Positions 50,990 through 59,971 of a DNA stretch of 63,211 bases are shown piece after piece. The stretch comes from JAZDJP01 sp043803805 (GTDB taxonomy: Bacteria > Planctomycetota > JAZDJP01), in contig JAZDJP010000013.1 in NCBI GenBank assembly GCA_043803805.1, positions 1 through 63,211 on the forward strand, written 5' to 3'. Made by a program: the position numbers and the translations under genes. Below the pieces are notes generated by a model. It made no database searches. It saw only the letters and a list, made by a program, of their open reading frames with translations, and was not told where the DNA came from. Numbering within the stretch: the stretch's first letter is position 1; each line of letters opens with the position of its first letter.

Positions 50990-53581
50990 CTATTTGCCCG
51001 ACTTGGCCGCCACCTCCGCCGCCAGCCGGTAAAGGTCGGCCGCGGCCTGCTGCCAGCCTCCGTCGTAGGCGGCCGCGAGCGGTGCCGGCCGGCTGTGGAC
51101 GACACGGCAGAACTGCGCGCGGGCGTTGAGCACCGCCAGGCATTTGGCCGCGAGCTCCCCATCCACCTTCTTTTCCGCAATCGCCTTCTCCAAAAAGACC
51201 CGGGCTTCCGCCTCCTGAACGCCCTCGCGGTACATCTCGATCTTGACGGTGGAGCAGGCCCCGTCCTTGCCGGGTACCGACAAGTAGCTCATGTGCGGGC
51301 GGCGCTGAGCGCATACGGACTCCGGCCAGCGATCGTACAGGCTGATCGCCGCACCCAACTTGGTACTGCCCTTTACCGGCCAGAAATCCAGACACATGCG
51401 GCCCGCGCCATTGTCGCCAATCAGCAACGCCCGCTCGACCATGGTCCGCACCACCATCGGCGGCTGGTGGTAATCCCAGATGCGCTGGCTGATGAGCGTC
51501 ACGGGCCTCTTCTGCCAACTGCACAGGGGGGCGCTCCCCAGCGACCCGAACGCCCAGGGCACGTACATATACTCGGAGAGCGCAAACATCCCTTTTTCCA
51601 CGGGGGACTGGGGACGATGGTGGGCGCCGTAATGCCACTTCGCCTCGGGGAATACCTGCTTGAAAAACTGCACGACGCCGTTGTGAATGCCCAAATCCTG
51701 GCTGATGCCCAGGAGCGTCAGCGCGTCCTTGTGGAAACCGGCCTTGGACTCGTGCTCCCGGAGTTCCTTGATGAAGGACATCCACAACTTCTCCGCCTCG
51801 GGCGTCCCATAGGCCGGAAGTTGCATGGCCTCGCGCTTGCCGGTCGCGGGATCCACCACGGTCACGCAGGTGGGTTTGTCCGGCCCCGGCATTGTCCAAC
51901 CCGAGGACAGATAAACCTGGTAAGAGATCATTTTGATACTGCAGTACCTGGCGGCCAGCGCCGCATAGCGGTCGTAGACCGTGAAGTCGTACGTGTACGT
52001 GCCGCCCGGTTGCTTGATCCAGGGAATCATGCCTTCGTCGTTGCCGAATTGGGTATGATTGACCAGAGGCACCACCAGGAGGTTATTGGTCATCCTCCCC
52101 AACAGCCGCCAGGACTTCTCCAGCAGTTTCCAATGCTCCTCGGACCACAGGGCCGTTCCGTACTGCACGGCCAGGGATTCCGGGGACTGATAGACGCAAG
52201 TGAAGGTCTGAAACCCGGCCGGCTCCGGAAGCGTCCAACCGATGACCTCCATCTCCATGGGGACTTCCCTGCCGGCCAATCCCTCGCCGGACAAGCGAAG
52301 CGCGCCCTTGTATTTTCCGGCCGGGGCGTCCTTCGGGACCCTGACCGTCACCCAGATCGGAAGCAACGCCGCTTGCTTGAGTTCGGCCGGCAGGCCAAGG
52401 CTGGCCAGATGTTTGGCATCGACCGGAGGATTGGCCGGCTCGACCGCCTCCGGTGGATTGTCGTTGAGCGCCATGTAGCCCTGAACCCAATCACGAGGAT
52501 AGGGACTCCACCCCAGGTTCGACGCCGATACATAGCGCACGGCGATCTCCGCCGCAGGAATTTTGCCGGCGCCGCCTTCCTGGGCAAGATCGGTGGACGC
52601 CGCCTTGACGCCTTTCAGCGCCGCAGTCGAGCCGACAACAATCTGGGCGGAGCCGTATCCGTTTCCGGCCACAACCAGTTTCATGGGCTTGAGCGATTCG
52701 TTGGGATCGCCGTACTCGTCCAGCTCGAACCTTCTGTGCGGGTCCTCGTTCCATATTTGGACGCCGTCGGGGCGGGCCACGTTGGGCATGATGGCCCCGG
52801 CGTCGGAGTCAGCGGCCAGCCGCAGGCGCAGGAACCCGATATGCGGCCAGGCGTCCTGACCCTTCTTGCCCCACTTGAGCGCCTCCGGCCGGAATGCGCT
52901 CCGGTGGAGCTCGATGCCGATGACGTTCACACCCGGCTTGAGCAGTTTGACGGGAAGCGCCAGAGGGCCTGTCTCACGCCGGCGCGATTCCTTGTCGCCC
53001 GCGTAGGCCGCCGCCGGGTAGGGTTCTCCCGCCGTTCCGGGCTTCAGAGCCCCCTCGGGCAGATGCCGGCGCGCCACCTCGACCCCGTTCAGATAAACGA
53101 CCGCCCCACCCTCGTAGCCCAGGTTCAGCGTCAGCTTTCTGACGCCGGCGGGAGCCGGCACGAGAAATCTGCCGCGGAGGCATAACAGCGCGGCCGTGCT
53201 CGGCGGCAAATCGCTCCCCCCATGACTGTAAGAATACTCGACAACTCCCTGGTAAGGACGAAGTCCTCCGCTGGAACGGCACCAGACCGCGTCGTCAAAC
53301 TCCGCTTTCATCCAGTCGGCCGGCGGCGGCTGGGTGTCAAGCTCCGCGGATATCGCCTTCGGCGCCGTCGCGTCCGGCTGGGTTTCCTTGAGCAGGCTGA
53401 CGGACACCTCTTCACGCAAGGACATCGCGAAGGCCCGCCAGTAACTGCCGGTGGCCATGATGGTCGTCCCGGCCTCTTCCGCCGCGGGGGACTTGACCGT
53501 CTCCGCGGCCGGCGCCGGGAACACCAAACCGGACAGGATCAAACCAACCAACCCCAGCGATAGGAAAGACCGGTTACGCAT
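50990..53581 (-). CDS. Secreted glycoside-hydrolase-like protein, DUF4091/DUF6067 type, copy 2
   Basis: 863 residues. Signal peptide close to that of copy 1 (MRNRSFLSLGLVGLILSGLV versus MWNRFLLSLGLVGLSLSG). The same order: beta-sandwich (AEFDDAVWCRSSGG; LGYEGGAVVYLNGVEV), Ig-like middle (VRVPKDAPAGKYKGAL), barrel-like C-terminal part (SEEHWKLLEKSWRLLGRMTNN; MISYQVYLSSGWTMPGPDKP). A paralogue by tandem duplication that has since diverged. It shares its promoter and about 100 nt of leader with copy 1. Followed by GH5 after 8 nt. Confidence 0.72.
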   Translation of the reverse strand: MRNRSFLSLGLVGLILSGLVFPAPAAETVKSPAAEEAGTTIMATGSYWRAFAMSLREEVSVSLLKETQPDATAPKAISAELDTQPPPADWMKAEFDDAVWCRSSGGLRPYQGVVEYSYSHGGSDLPPSTAALLCLRGRFLVPAPAGVRKLTLNLGYEGGAVVYLNGVEVARRHLPEGALKPGTAGEPYPAAAYAGDKESRRRETGPLALPVKLLKPGVNVIGIELHRSAFRPEALKWGKKGQDAWPHIGFLRLRLAADSDAGAIMPNVARPDGVQIWNEDPHRRFELDEYGDPNESLKPMKLVVAGNGYGSAQIVVGSTAALKGVKAASTDLAQEGGAGKIPAAEIAVRYVSASNLGWSPYPRDWVQGYMALNDNPPEAVEPANPPVDAKHLASLGLPAELKQAALLPIWVTVRVPKDAPAGKYKGALRLSGEGLAGREVPMEMEVIGWTLPEPAGFQTFTCVYQSPESLAVQYGTALWSEEHWKLLEKSWRLLGRMTNNLLVVPLVNHTQFGNDEGMIPWIKQPGGTYTYDFTVYDRYAALAARYCSIKMISYQVYLSSGWTMPGPDKPTCVTVVDPATGKREAMQLPAYGTPEAEKLWMSFIKELREHESKAGFHKDALTLLGISQDLGIHNGVVQFFKQVFPEAKWHYGAHHRPQSPVEKGMFALSEYMYVPWAFGSLGSAPLCSWQKRPVTLISQRIWDYHQPPMVVRTMVERALLIGDNGAGRMCLDFWPVKGSTKLGAAISLYDRWPESVCAQRRPHMSYLSVPGKDGACSTVKIEMYREGVQEAEARVFLEKAIAEKKVDGELAAKCLAVLNARAQFCRVVHSRPAPLAAAYDGGWQQAAADLYRLAAEVAAKSGK

Positions 53582-53657
53582 CGGGGAACCTCCGGTGATG
53601 GATGAATGTTGTTTGATCGAAGACGACTCCGGATTGGCCGCAAAGCTTTCCTTGTCG

Positions 53658-53687
53658 GTTATACACCAAGCCGGAAAAACAATACAA
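53658..53687 (-). promoter_or_regulatory. Shared GGTGTATAAC promoter, copy A
   Basis: Minus strand: TTGTAT, an 18-nt spacer, TATAAC, within GGTGTATAACCGACAAGGA. It drives copy 2 of the glycoside-hydrolase-like gene and GH5. Confidence 0.6.
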
Positions 53688-53767
53688 CCTTTTTTTGTCC
53701 CGCTCACCGGAATGGAGAAAAACGCTATTGGGAGATTTGAGGAAAGAGCGGGATTTGCATCCGCTCT

Positions 53768-55141
53768 TTACTGCGGTTTCAGACAGAAAAGGCGGTGATC
53801 GGATGCAACCAGGATTCGATTGCCGTCGATAATGACGGGTGCCGTCACCAACTGCTCTTCAAAGAGGTGCACGACACGACGCTCTCCCTTTAAATTGTAA
53901 GCAACCAGTTCATTCCCTTCAGAAACGAACAATTGATTGTCCGCGGTCACGACCGCTCCGCTGAGTTGGCGTCCTGTTGATCTAGACCAGCGCGTATTTC
54001 CGTCAGAAGCGACGGCAATGATCTTTTCGCCAGCCAGCAGATAGACGCTGTGGTCGTATCCGATGATGGGTGGATGCTTGACCGTATACCCTTCCGGAAG
54101 TGAATAATTGCAGAGGAGTTCCCCATCCGGGGACAACACCCATAGTGACTGTGTCCTATTGGACTCTTTGGGCTCCAGGATTAGATAAATTCGGCCCATT
54201 TCGTCGAGGCTCATTGTATAGGGCACGAATGTCCCTGCCAGGGCTCCATTCAGTTCGCCGGACGAATCAGCAAAAAAGATCCGGTCGCGGGTCGCGAGCA
54301 CGATGGTGTTTTCGTGAATTGCGGCCAACAGCAGCTTTGACTGGCGCTCCAGATCCGCGATTTCCACAGGCCCTCCCTGGTCGGTATACGATTTCCGCAA
54401 ATCAGGATCTCGCAATTCAGTAATTTCAAGAAGCGAATCCTGAGGATCGGGGAGGTCCGGATCTGTTCGCACCTGTGTGCTTACAGAGATGAATCGTGAT
54501 CCCATTCGTGTCATGAAGATGCGGTCAAACTTATTTCCGCTATAGAGTGACATCGCAAATGCCCGGTTGCCGTCCTTCAAATTCCGTGCGCCGATCAGGC
54601 CCGAATGCTCTCCAACATAGAACAGGTGCTTTTCGGGATCGAGCGTGAGGCCACCCCCTCCACTGGGACCGAAGCCTATTCGATGGCCTTCGAGATCAAA
54701 CAGCTGCCAAGCCTCAGGACCCGGCACCGCAATACGGTCAGCTGCCCACAGAATCCAGTATGACCATCGCGCCTGCGAAAGCTCTGCAACCCAATTCAGA
54801 ACAAAAGGACGAATGGAGCCCAACATTTGTGCCAGCCTGGAGTTCAAGGCTCCGTTGACATAAGGGCGAAGTATCGACGTTTCTTTCTCAACTGCCGCTC
54901 GGGCAGCGGTCGACGCAAAAACCGCAGGATGGATCGGCTTCGAGGGGATTTTCGGCCGGACAGGCGATTTCTGCCATTTCCTGCTAAAGACATCGGGATC
55001 GCTCATTTCTGGACTCCTTGCCTGCTGGCGAGCGGTTCTGGCCGCCTTCACCTGGCTGCAGGCCGCATGAACACATGCCAGGAGCAACACAACATTGAGA
55101 GCTAAAGGCGAGGGCTTCAAATTACGGCTGAAGCCGCGCAT
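53768..55141 (-). CDS. Secreted PQQ-type beta-propeller lipoprotein (lower GC)
   Basis: 457 residues. N-terminal signal with a lipobox (LLLACVHAAC: Cys in LLAC fits best). The rest is a propeller: LFYVGEHSGLIGARNLKDGN, MGRIYLILEPKES, LWVLSPDGELLCNYSLP, AGEKIIAVASDGNTRWSRST. Typical of PQQ-like/outer-membrane-assembly propellers, no active site seen. The base composition is lower-GC than neighbours and the gene sits inside a scar (a GH5 5' remnant at its start), so it was probably inserted into the locus. The ribosome binding site is weak. Confidence 0.6.
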   Translation of the reverse strand: MRGFSRNLKPSPLALNVVLLLACVHAACSQVKAARTARQQARSPEMSDPDVFSRKWQKSPVRPKIPSKPIHPAVFASTAARAAVEKETSILRPYVNGALNSRLAQMLGSIRPFVLNWVAELSQARWSYWILWAADRIAVPGPEAWQLFDLEGHRIGFGPSGGGGLTLDPEKHLFYVGEHSGLIGARNLKDGNRAFAMSLYSGNKFDRIFMTRMGSRFISVSTQVRTDPDLPDPQDSLLEITELRDPDLRKSYTDQGGPVEIADLERQSKLLLAAIHENTIVLATRDRIFFADSSGELNGALAGTFVPYTMSLDEMGRIYLILEPKESNRTQSLWVLSPDGELLCNYSLPEGYTVKHPPIIGYDHSVYLLAGEKIIAVASDGNTRWSRSTGRQLSGAVVTADNQLFVSEGNELVAYNLKGERRVVHLFEEQLVTAPVIIDGNRILVASDHRLFCLKPQ

Positions 55142-55200
55142 TGAGAGGCTTGCAATAACACTTTTCCTCCCTCGCCGCCTTCACCATCCGGCTCCTCCTG

Positions 55201-55255
55201 ACTTGGAAGCAAAAACACCGGCACCACCAGCGGCACTGTTTTCACGGCGTCTCCT
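55201..55255 (-). pseudogene. Remnant of a GH5 gene 5' end (ribosome binding site and signal peptide)
   Basis: After the GDPD gene an AGGAGA and GTG (55245, overlapping the GDPD stop as GTGA) start MKTVPLVVPVFLLPSQ, which matches the GH5 start MKTGLLVTPAFLLLV; 31 of the first 40 nt agree. The similarity ends near 55206. The frame runs on for 42 codons without resemblance to anything. Only the first dozen codons of the former gene remain. Confidence 0.55.
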
Positions 55256-56099
55256 GTTTCCCCGGCCCGGCCGCGGGGGGATTGATCTGCTCACGCATCC
55301 AACCCGGACGGTTGGTGGTCAGGTAGTTGATGCCAAGATCCCGGTAACGCCTGGCCGCGTCGGGCGCATCCACCGTCCACACACCCAGCGTCAAACCCGC
55401 CTCATGGACCTTTTTGACGAAATCGGCATCGATCGCCGCGCCGGCGGCGAGGTTGATCCCGCTCATGCCGGCCTTTTTGGCCTTGGCGATCATCTCTTCG
55501 GCGGAGGGCTTCCACTGCCCGGTCTGTTTGTCCTTCTTCATCTCCACCAGCCACAACACCGGATGTCCGGGCAACGCCTGTTTGGCCGCCTGCATCGTTG
55601 CCAGGGAGAAACCGATGATCGTGACCTGTTCGGGTTTCTTTCCGGAATCCTTGATCGCCTTGGCGATCTCCGGGATGGCATTCTTGCCGCACTTCATTTC
55701 AACAAAAAGTTTTTTGCCCGCCGGCGCCGCGGAGAGGACCTCGTCGAACGTGGGGATCTTCTCGCCGGCCCATTGGGGATCCTTCCACGCGCCCGCGTCG
55801 AGCGCCCGGAGATCCTCCAGAGTCTGCGCCCCGACCGGCGCCGGTTTTCCGGCGACGCGTTTGGTGTCTTCGTCGTGAATCACCACCAGCTTGCCGTCCT
55901 TCGAAAGACGCAGGTCTATCTCGACGGCGTCGGCGGATTCCTTCCAGGCCAGGTTGACCGCGGCGAGCGTGTTCTCCGGCGCGTCGGCGGAGGCCCCCCG
56001 GTGGGCGACAATCTCCATCGCCCGCGCCCGCCCGAGAGCTCCCACCAACGCCACCGTCATCACAACTCCTCCGCAATGGATCCATTTGTAAAACACCAT
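55242..56099 (-). CDS. Glycerophosphodiester phosphodiesterase
   Basis: 285 residues, signal peptide (1-27, cut after ARA). TIM-barrel GDPD: catalytic HRGAS (MEIVAHRGASADAPENTL: His32 and Asn41 regions), EIDLRLSKDGKLVVIHDED (metal-binding Glu, Asp, His), FVEMKCG, and LGVWTVDAPDAARRYRDLGI. It hydrolyses glycerophosphodiesters or related phosphodiesters outside the cytoplasm. Two starts are possible; the ATG at 56099 gives a real signal peptide, and GAAGGGAG lies upstream. 17 nt after the third sialidase-like gene. In this locus it may release phosphodiester-linked substituents of a glycan. Confidence 0.85.
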   Translation of the reverse strand: MVFYKWIHCGGVVMTVALVGALGRARAMEIVAHRGASADAPENTLAAVNLAWKESADAVEIDLRLSKDGKLVVIHDEDTKRVAGKPAPVGAQTLEDLRALDAGAWKDPQWAGEKIPTFDEVLSAAPAGKKLFVEMKCGKNAIPEIAKAIKDSGKKPEQVTIIGFSLATMQAAKQALPGHPVLWLVEMKKDKQTGQWKPSAEEMIAKAKKAGMSGINLAAGAAIDADFVKKVHEAGLTLGVWTVDAPDAARRYRDLGINYLTTNRPGWMREQINPPAAGPGKQETP

Positions 56100-56116
56100 T
56101 CGCTCCCTTCCGCCAC

Positions 56117-58168
56117 CTACCGATTCGGCACGCGCGCGAAGCGGACCACCGTGGGTTTCTTACGATCGAGCATCCGCTCGTCCCACCAGACCGCCGCGTA
56201 GCTCGGCGGCCCGAGGATCGGCGCGGCCAGGCGATTGACGCGGAAGTCTTCTTTGGCCACCAGTTCCGACTCGCCCCACGTGCCGTCCTTCCAGCGGCGG
56301 AAACGCACCTCGTTGGCCGCCTCTTTGTCGCCGTCCTTGATCGTCTTCACATAGAAGCAGAAGACCGCGTCGCCGCTGGCGGAGAGGATCACGTCGCCGA
56401 TGTCGCCGGGTTCCAGAGTCTCCTCCTTCCAGGAACCGCCGTCCTGCACGGCCACCTTGAGGGCGCCACGCTTCTCGTTTTCAATCTTGTCGCCGTATCG
56501 GCCGCCCGATGCCAGGAACAGACGCTCGCCCGCCACGGTGGCCCCTGACGGCTCCATCGGCAGTTTCTGAACCGGGCCCCACGATTTGCCGTCGTGGACC
56601 TGAACGCCGCCGCCCAGCACCGCCATCTGCCCCTTGCAGGGCAGGAGCACGGAGCCGCTCACCGGTGTGCCCGGCCAGGGAAGCATCTCCGCCGGCGGCT
56701 TGGGACGAGATTCGGACGGTTTCTTGAGATCCTCCAGGCTCGGCTCATAGAACGGACGCGGCACGGGTTTGGAAGCATCCTTGCAGGGCGCCCAGGTGTA
56801 GCCGTCGTCGTCGCTGTATTTCGCCACGCAACCGCCCCAGCCGTCGGACCAAGTGGCCCAGATGCGGCCGTCGGGCAACCGCCAGGCCCGGGCGTCGGAG
56901 GGGCACTTGCGCAGGTTCTGGCTGACAAGCGAGAGCCGGTCGTCCTCCCAACCCTCGCCGGTGAAGGCCAGCCGCCGGAAGATGATGCCGTAGCCCTCGT
57001 GATACGAGGAGCAGTTCTCCGTGCCGATGTGGTAAACATCGCCGCCGGCATCCGAGGAAGCAGTGGCCCGCCAGTACCAATCACAGAAGCGTCGGGGAAG
57101 TTTTTCGCCGGGCTTCAAACCGCCCCAGGTCGCCCCGCCATCGAAGCTGGCCATCGCCCACACCCCGCCGCCCTCGCAATCCTTGCCCACCGCCTGAGAT
57201 TCCTTGGGCCCGGCGCCCATGAGCACGAGGAGACGATTGTTGTCATAGGCCACGCATCCTCGACGCAGACTCTGAAAGTAGGTATACCCGCTGCCGCCGA
57301 AATGCCCCCCGCCGCAGGCGTAGGAACCGCTCCCGCCGTTGCCGACCCCCGAGTAAACGGTCACCGGACCGAGCTTCTCGACCGCGCCCGACTCGGGCTT
57401 CATCTTCTCCGGGTCGCGCGTGACAACCTTGTAGATCACCGGCCGGGCGTAGGGTTTGGGCTCGCCCTCCATTTTCACAACGGGGAACTTGACATCCCCA
57501 GCCGCCGCCTCTTTGGTCACGAGGCGGATGTTATCAACGAAGATATCCGCATCGCCCTCGTAGCCGTTGATGCGCAGGACCAGTCCCGTCATCCTGGAGA
57601 GGTCCATCTCCGCGACCCGGGCCATCTCGGCCAGAGGGAAGTCGCAGGTGACCGGTTTGTCCTGGGGCACCTTGAAAACGGCCACGTTGGAGCGCAGGCC
57701 CAGATAATGGGCTTTGATCTGCGGGCCGCTGGAGTCGAAGACCCGGCAGCCGATCACCGCCGGGGCCTTTTCGCTGAAGATGTCGAAGCGCAGAAGTTCA
57801 TAGCCCGACCAGTCCTGCCGGCCACCCTTGTTGGCCAGCGCGCTGTCGAACATGTTGCAGTAGCGCTGGTAGAACCAGTCCGCGACGTCGTGGTAACTAC
57901 CCGAAGGCGGCTGGGCCGTGCGGCCCGGGCCGCTACCCTTGGTGTAGCCGGCGATGGCGCTCCAGGAGGAAGGGGTGAAGTGCAGGGCCTTTTTGCCCTC
58001 GGTGACGTGATTTTCAACGGGCTCCCTGGTTCCCGCCTCGTCGGGGCGCTTGGCGGCGTTCTCGAAGCCCTCCAGGAGCTTCACCGGCTCTCCGGAGAAG
58101 GCCCGCGGGACGCCGAGCACAAGAGCCGCCGCCAACACCCGCGCCACGACCGCCCGTACATTACGCAT
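56117..58168 (-). CDS. Secreted Asp-box/sialidase-like protein, paralogue 3
   Basis: 683 residues, signal peptide (1-25, cut after AFSG). Same plan as the others: YELLRFDIFSEKAPAVIGCRV and GYEGDADIFVDNIRLV (binding sandwich), then ASFDGGATWGG and SDDDGYTWAPC (Asp boxes), and the YAAVWWDERM ending that is duplicated as a stub at 49821. Start at 58168 after GGGGGAG. First gene of a unit driven by promoter copy C. It is the first gene of the whole minus-strand locus. Confidence 0.75.
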   Translation of the reverse strand: MRNVRAVVARVLAAALVLGVPRAFSGEPVKLLEGFENAAKRPDEAGTREPVENHVTEGKKALHFTPSSWSAIAGYTKGSGPGRTAQPPSGSYHDVADWFYQRYCNMFDSALANKGGRQDWSGYELLRFDIFSEKAPAVIGCRVFDSSGPQIKAHYLGLRSNVAVFKVPQDKPVTCDFPLAEMARVAEMDLSRMTGLVLRINGYEGDADIFVDNIRLVTKEAAAGDVKFPVVKMEGEPKPYARPVIYKVVTRDPEKMKPESGAVEKLGPVTVYSGVGNGGSGSYACGGGHFGGSGYTYFQSLRRGCVAYDNNRLLVLMGAGPKESQAVGKDCEGGGVWAMASFDGGATWGGLKPGEKLPRRFCDWYWRATASSDAGGDVYHIGTENCSSYHEGYGIIFRRLAFTGEGWEDDRLSLVSQNLRKCPSDARAWRLPDGRIWATWSDGWGGCVAKYSDDDGYTWAPCKDASKPVPRPFYEPSLEDLKKPSESRPKPPAEMLPWPGTPVSGSVLLPCKGQMAVLGGGVQVHDGKSWGPVQKLPMEPSGATVAGERLFLASGGRYGDKIENEKRGALKVAVQDGGSWKEETLEPGDIGDVILSASGDAVFCFYVKTIKDGDKEAANEVRFRRWKDGTWGESELVAKEDFRVNRLAAPILGPPSYAAVWWDERMLDRKKPTVVRFARVPNR

Positions 58169-58224
58169 GACCATCTCCCCCATACATGAATGCCTGCTCT
58201 TAGACCACGAAGGCTTCCTTGTCC

Positions 58225-58251
58225 GTTATACACCAACCATAAGCAATACAA
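58225..58251 (-). promoter_or_regulatory. Shared GGTGTATAAC promoter, copy C
   Basis: Minus strand: TTGTAT, a 15-nt spacer, TATAAC, within GGTGTATAACGGACAAGGAAG. Nearly the same word and downstream bases as copies A and B, though the spacer is shorter. It drives the third sialidase-like gene and the GDPD. Confidence 0.55.
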
Positions 58252-58370
58252 TCTTTTTTTATCGTGAAAAGCGGAACCCTCGGTCAGTTTGGATGCAGGC
58301 ATTGGTCTTGTCGCCGTCCCCTTGCCGCGGTAGTATGCTGCCTGACCGATCACCCGTTGGAAGAAGGCGC

Positions 58371-58919
58371 ATGAAACGATCGGAGATCAATGCGGCGGTG
58401 AGGGAAGCCCGGGCGGCGTTCCAGCGGCATCAGTGGGCGCTGCCGCCCAAACCCCGGTGGGATGTGACGGACTTCGGCCTGGGGGATTTCCGCCGATACG
58501 GACTGGTCCTGGTCAATCTGGCCGAGCAGCCGGAGTACTGCGAGAAGATCATGTTCGTCCGCCGGAAGCAGACCACGCCGCGGCACTACCACGCGGCGAA
58601 GAAGGAAGACATCATCTGCCGCTGGGGCCGGCTGGCCATCGGGTTTCCCGCGGACAAGCCTGCCGTGACGCTCCAGGTCAACGGAGAGAAACGCAGGATT
58701 CCGACGGCCCGGCCGCTGATCCTGAAAGCGGGCGGGCGGATCACGCTGACCCGGCGCATGCCGCACGCGTTCTGGGCGGAATCGCCCTACGCGATCGTGG
58801 GAGAGGTGTCGACCGCCAACGACGACGCGCATGACAACTACTTTGAGGACGAACGGGTGGGGCGGTTCAACCGAATTGTCGAGGACGAGCCGGCGATCGT
58901 GACGCTGGTGAGCGATTGA
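58371..58919 (+). CDS. D-lyxose isomerase-like cupin (D-lyxose ketol-isomerase)
   Basis: 182 residues. Cupin with metal ligands in HYHAAKKEDI (His-x-His...Glu) and a later His (RRMPHAFWA). The start KRSEINAAVREARAAFQRHQWALP is the usual N-terminus of the family (EC 5.3.1.15). These enzymes interconvert D-lyxose/D-xylulose and D-mannose/D-fructose. It is coupled with the PfkB kinase after it. Divergent from the sialidase-like operon across a 200-nt gap that holds promoter copy C. Confidence 0.82.
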   Translation: MKRSEINAAVREARAAFQRHQWALPPKPRWDVTDFGLGDFRRYGLVLVNLAEQPEYCEKIMFVRRKQTTPRHYHAAKKEDIICRWGRLAIGFPADKPAVTLQVNGEKRRIPTARPLILKAGGRITLTRRMPHAFWAESPYAIVGEVSTANDDAHDNYFEDERVGRFNRIVEDEPAIVTLVSD

Positions 58920-58936
58920 CTCTTGTGCGTGGAAAC

Positions 58937-59965
58937 ATGAACCGGACTGGAATTGCGGCGGGTGGCAACTGGATCGTGGACCGGGTCAAGACGGTGGACT
59001 GTCTTCCGGGACGCGGCATGCTGGCCAATATCCGGCGGGAAGAAGTCAGCACCGGTGGCGCGCCGGCCAACGTGCTCGCCGACCTGGCCCGGATGGGGGC
59101 GGCATTCCCCCTGACGGCGGTGGGGATGGTGGGTGCGGACCGGGACGGGGAGTACATTCTCAATGCCTTCCGGCGGCACGGAATCGACGTGTCCCACCTC
59201 GCCACGACCGACCGGGCCGCGACGTCGTACACGGACGTCATGACCGACGAGGGAAGCGGAGCCCGCACGTTTTATCACCACCGCGGCGCCAACGCGCTCT
59301 TCGCCCCGGAACATGTGCCGGTTGACCGGCTCACCTGCCGCCTCTTTCACCTGGGCTATCTGCTTCTCCTCGACGAGATGGACAAACCCGACGCCGCCTG
59401 CGGCACGCGGGCCGCCCGGCTTCTGGCCGCCGTGCAGAAGGCGGGGATCAAGACCAGCGTCGACGTGGTCAGCGAGGAAAGCGACCGTTTTCGCACCGTC
59501 GTGCCGCATGCCTTGGCGTACGTCAACTACCTGATCCTGAACGAGATCGAGACGGGCCGCATTACGGGCCGGCCGGTTCGGCTCGCGGACGGAACGCTGG
59601 ATGCGGAATCGCTGGCGGCGGCGGTGGGCGACCTGTGCCGGCTGGGGAAAATGGATCTGGTCGCCGTGCACATGCCGGAAGGTTTCCACGTGCGGGAGAA
59701 GGGAGGCGCCTGCCACTGGGGAGGTTCGCTCGTTCTGCCGGACGGCTACATCGCCGGGACGGTGGGCGCCGGCGATGCGTTCTGCGCCGGAATGCTCCAT
59801 GGACTTCACGAAGGCTGGGACTGTCGGCGGAGCGCCCGGTTGGCCACCTGTTGCGCCGCGGCGTGCCTGGCCAACGCCAACGCCTCCGACGGTCTGATGC
59901 CGCTGAAAGACGTCCTGGAACTCGGGCAACGATTCCCGGAAAGGGAGCCCCCGGTACGCGCGTGA
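58937..59965 (+). CDS. PfkB-family carbohydrate kinase
   Basis: 342 residues from the ATG at 58937. PfkB motifs: GGAPANVLADLARMGAAFPLTAVGMVGADRDG (signature 1) and VGAGDAFCAGML (signature 2 with catalytic Asp). A pentose or hexose (ribulose, xylulose, fructose) is the likely substrate, since the isomerase gene ends just before it (17 nt). It may phosphorylate the ketose made by the isomerase, funnelling sugars into the pentose-phosphate or glycolytic path. The exact substrate cannot be told from sequence. Confidence 0.85.
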   Translation: MNRTGIAAGGNWIVDRVKTVDCLPGRGMLANIRREEVSTGGAPANVLADLARMGAAFPLTAVGMVGADRDGEYILNAFRRHGIDVSHLATTDRAATSYTDVMTDEGSGARTFYHHRGANALFAPEHVPVDRLTCRLFHLGYLLLLDEMDKPDAACGTRAARLLAAVQKAGIKTSVDVVSEESDRFRTVVPHALAYVNYLILNEIETGRITGRPVRLADGTLDAESLAAAVGDLCRLGKMDLVAVHMPEGFHVREKGGACHWGGSLVLPDGYIAGTVGAGDAFCAGMLHGLHEGWDCRRSARLATCCAAACLANANASDGLMPLKDVLELGQRFPEREPPVRA

Positions 59966-59971
59966 CTCCGG

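Noticed and set aside
49920..51899. Reading GH5 as a 659-residue protein by extending the frame upstream
   Set aside because: The extension overlaps the supported 50990-53581 gene in another frame, and a signal peptide with ribosome binding site starts at 50981.
36761..58168. Calling the three propeller proteins true exo-sialidases
   Set aside because: Asp boxes are shared by many propellers. The catalytic arginine triad, Tyr and Glu of sialidases could not be placed, so only 'sialidase-like' is supported.
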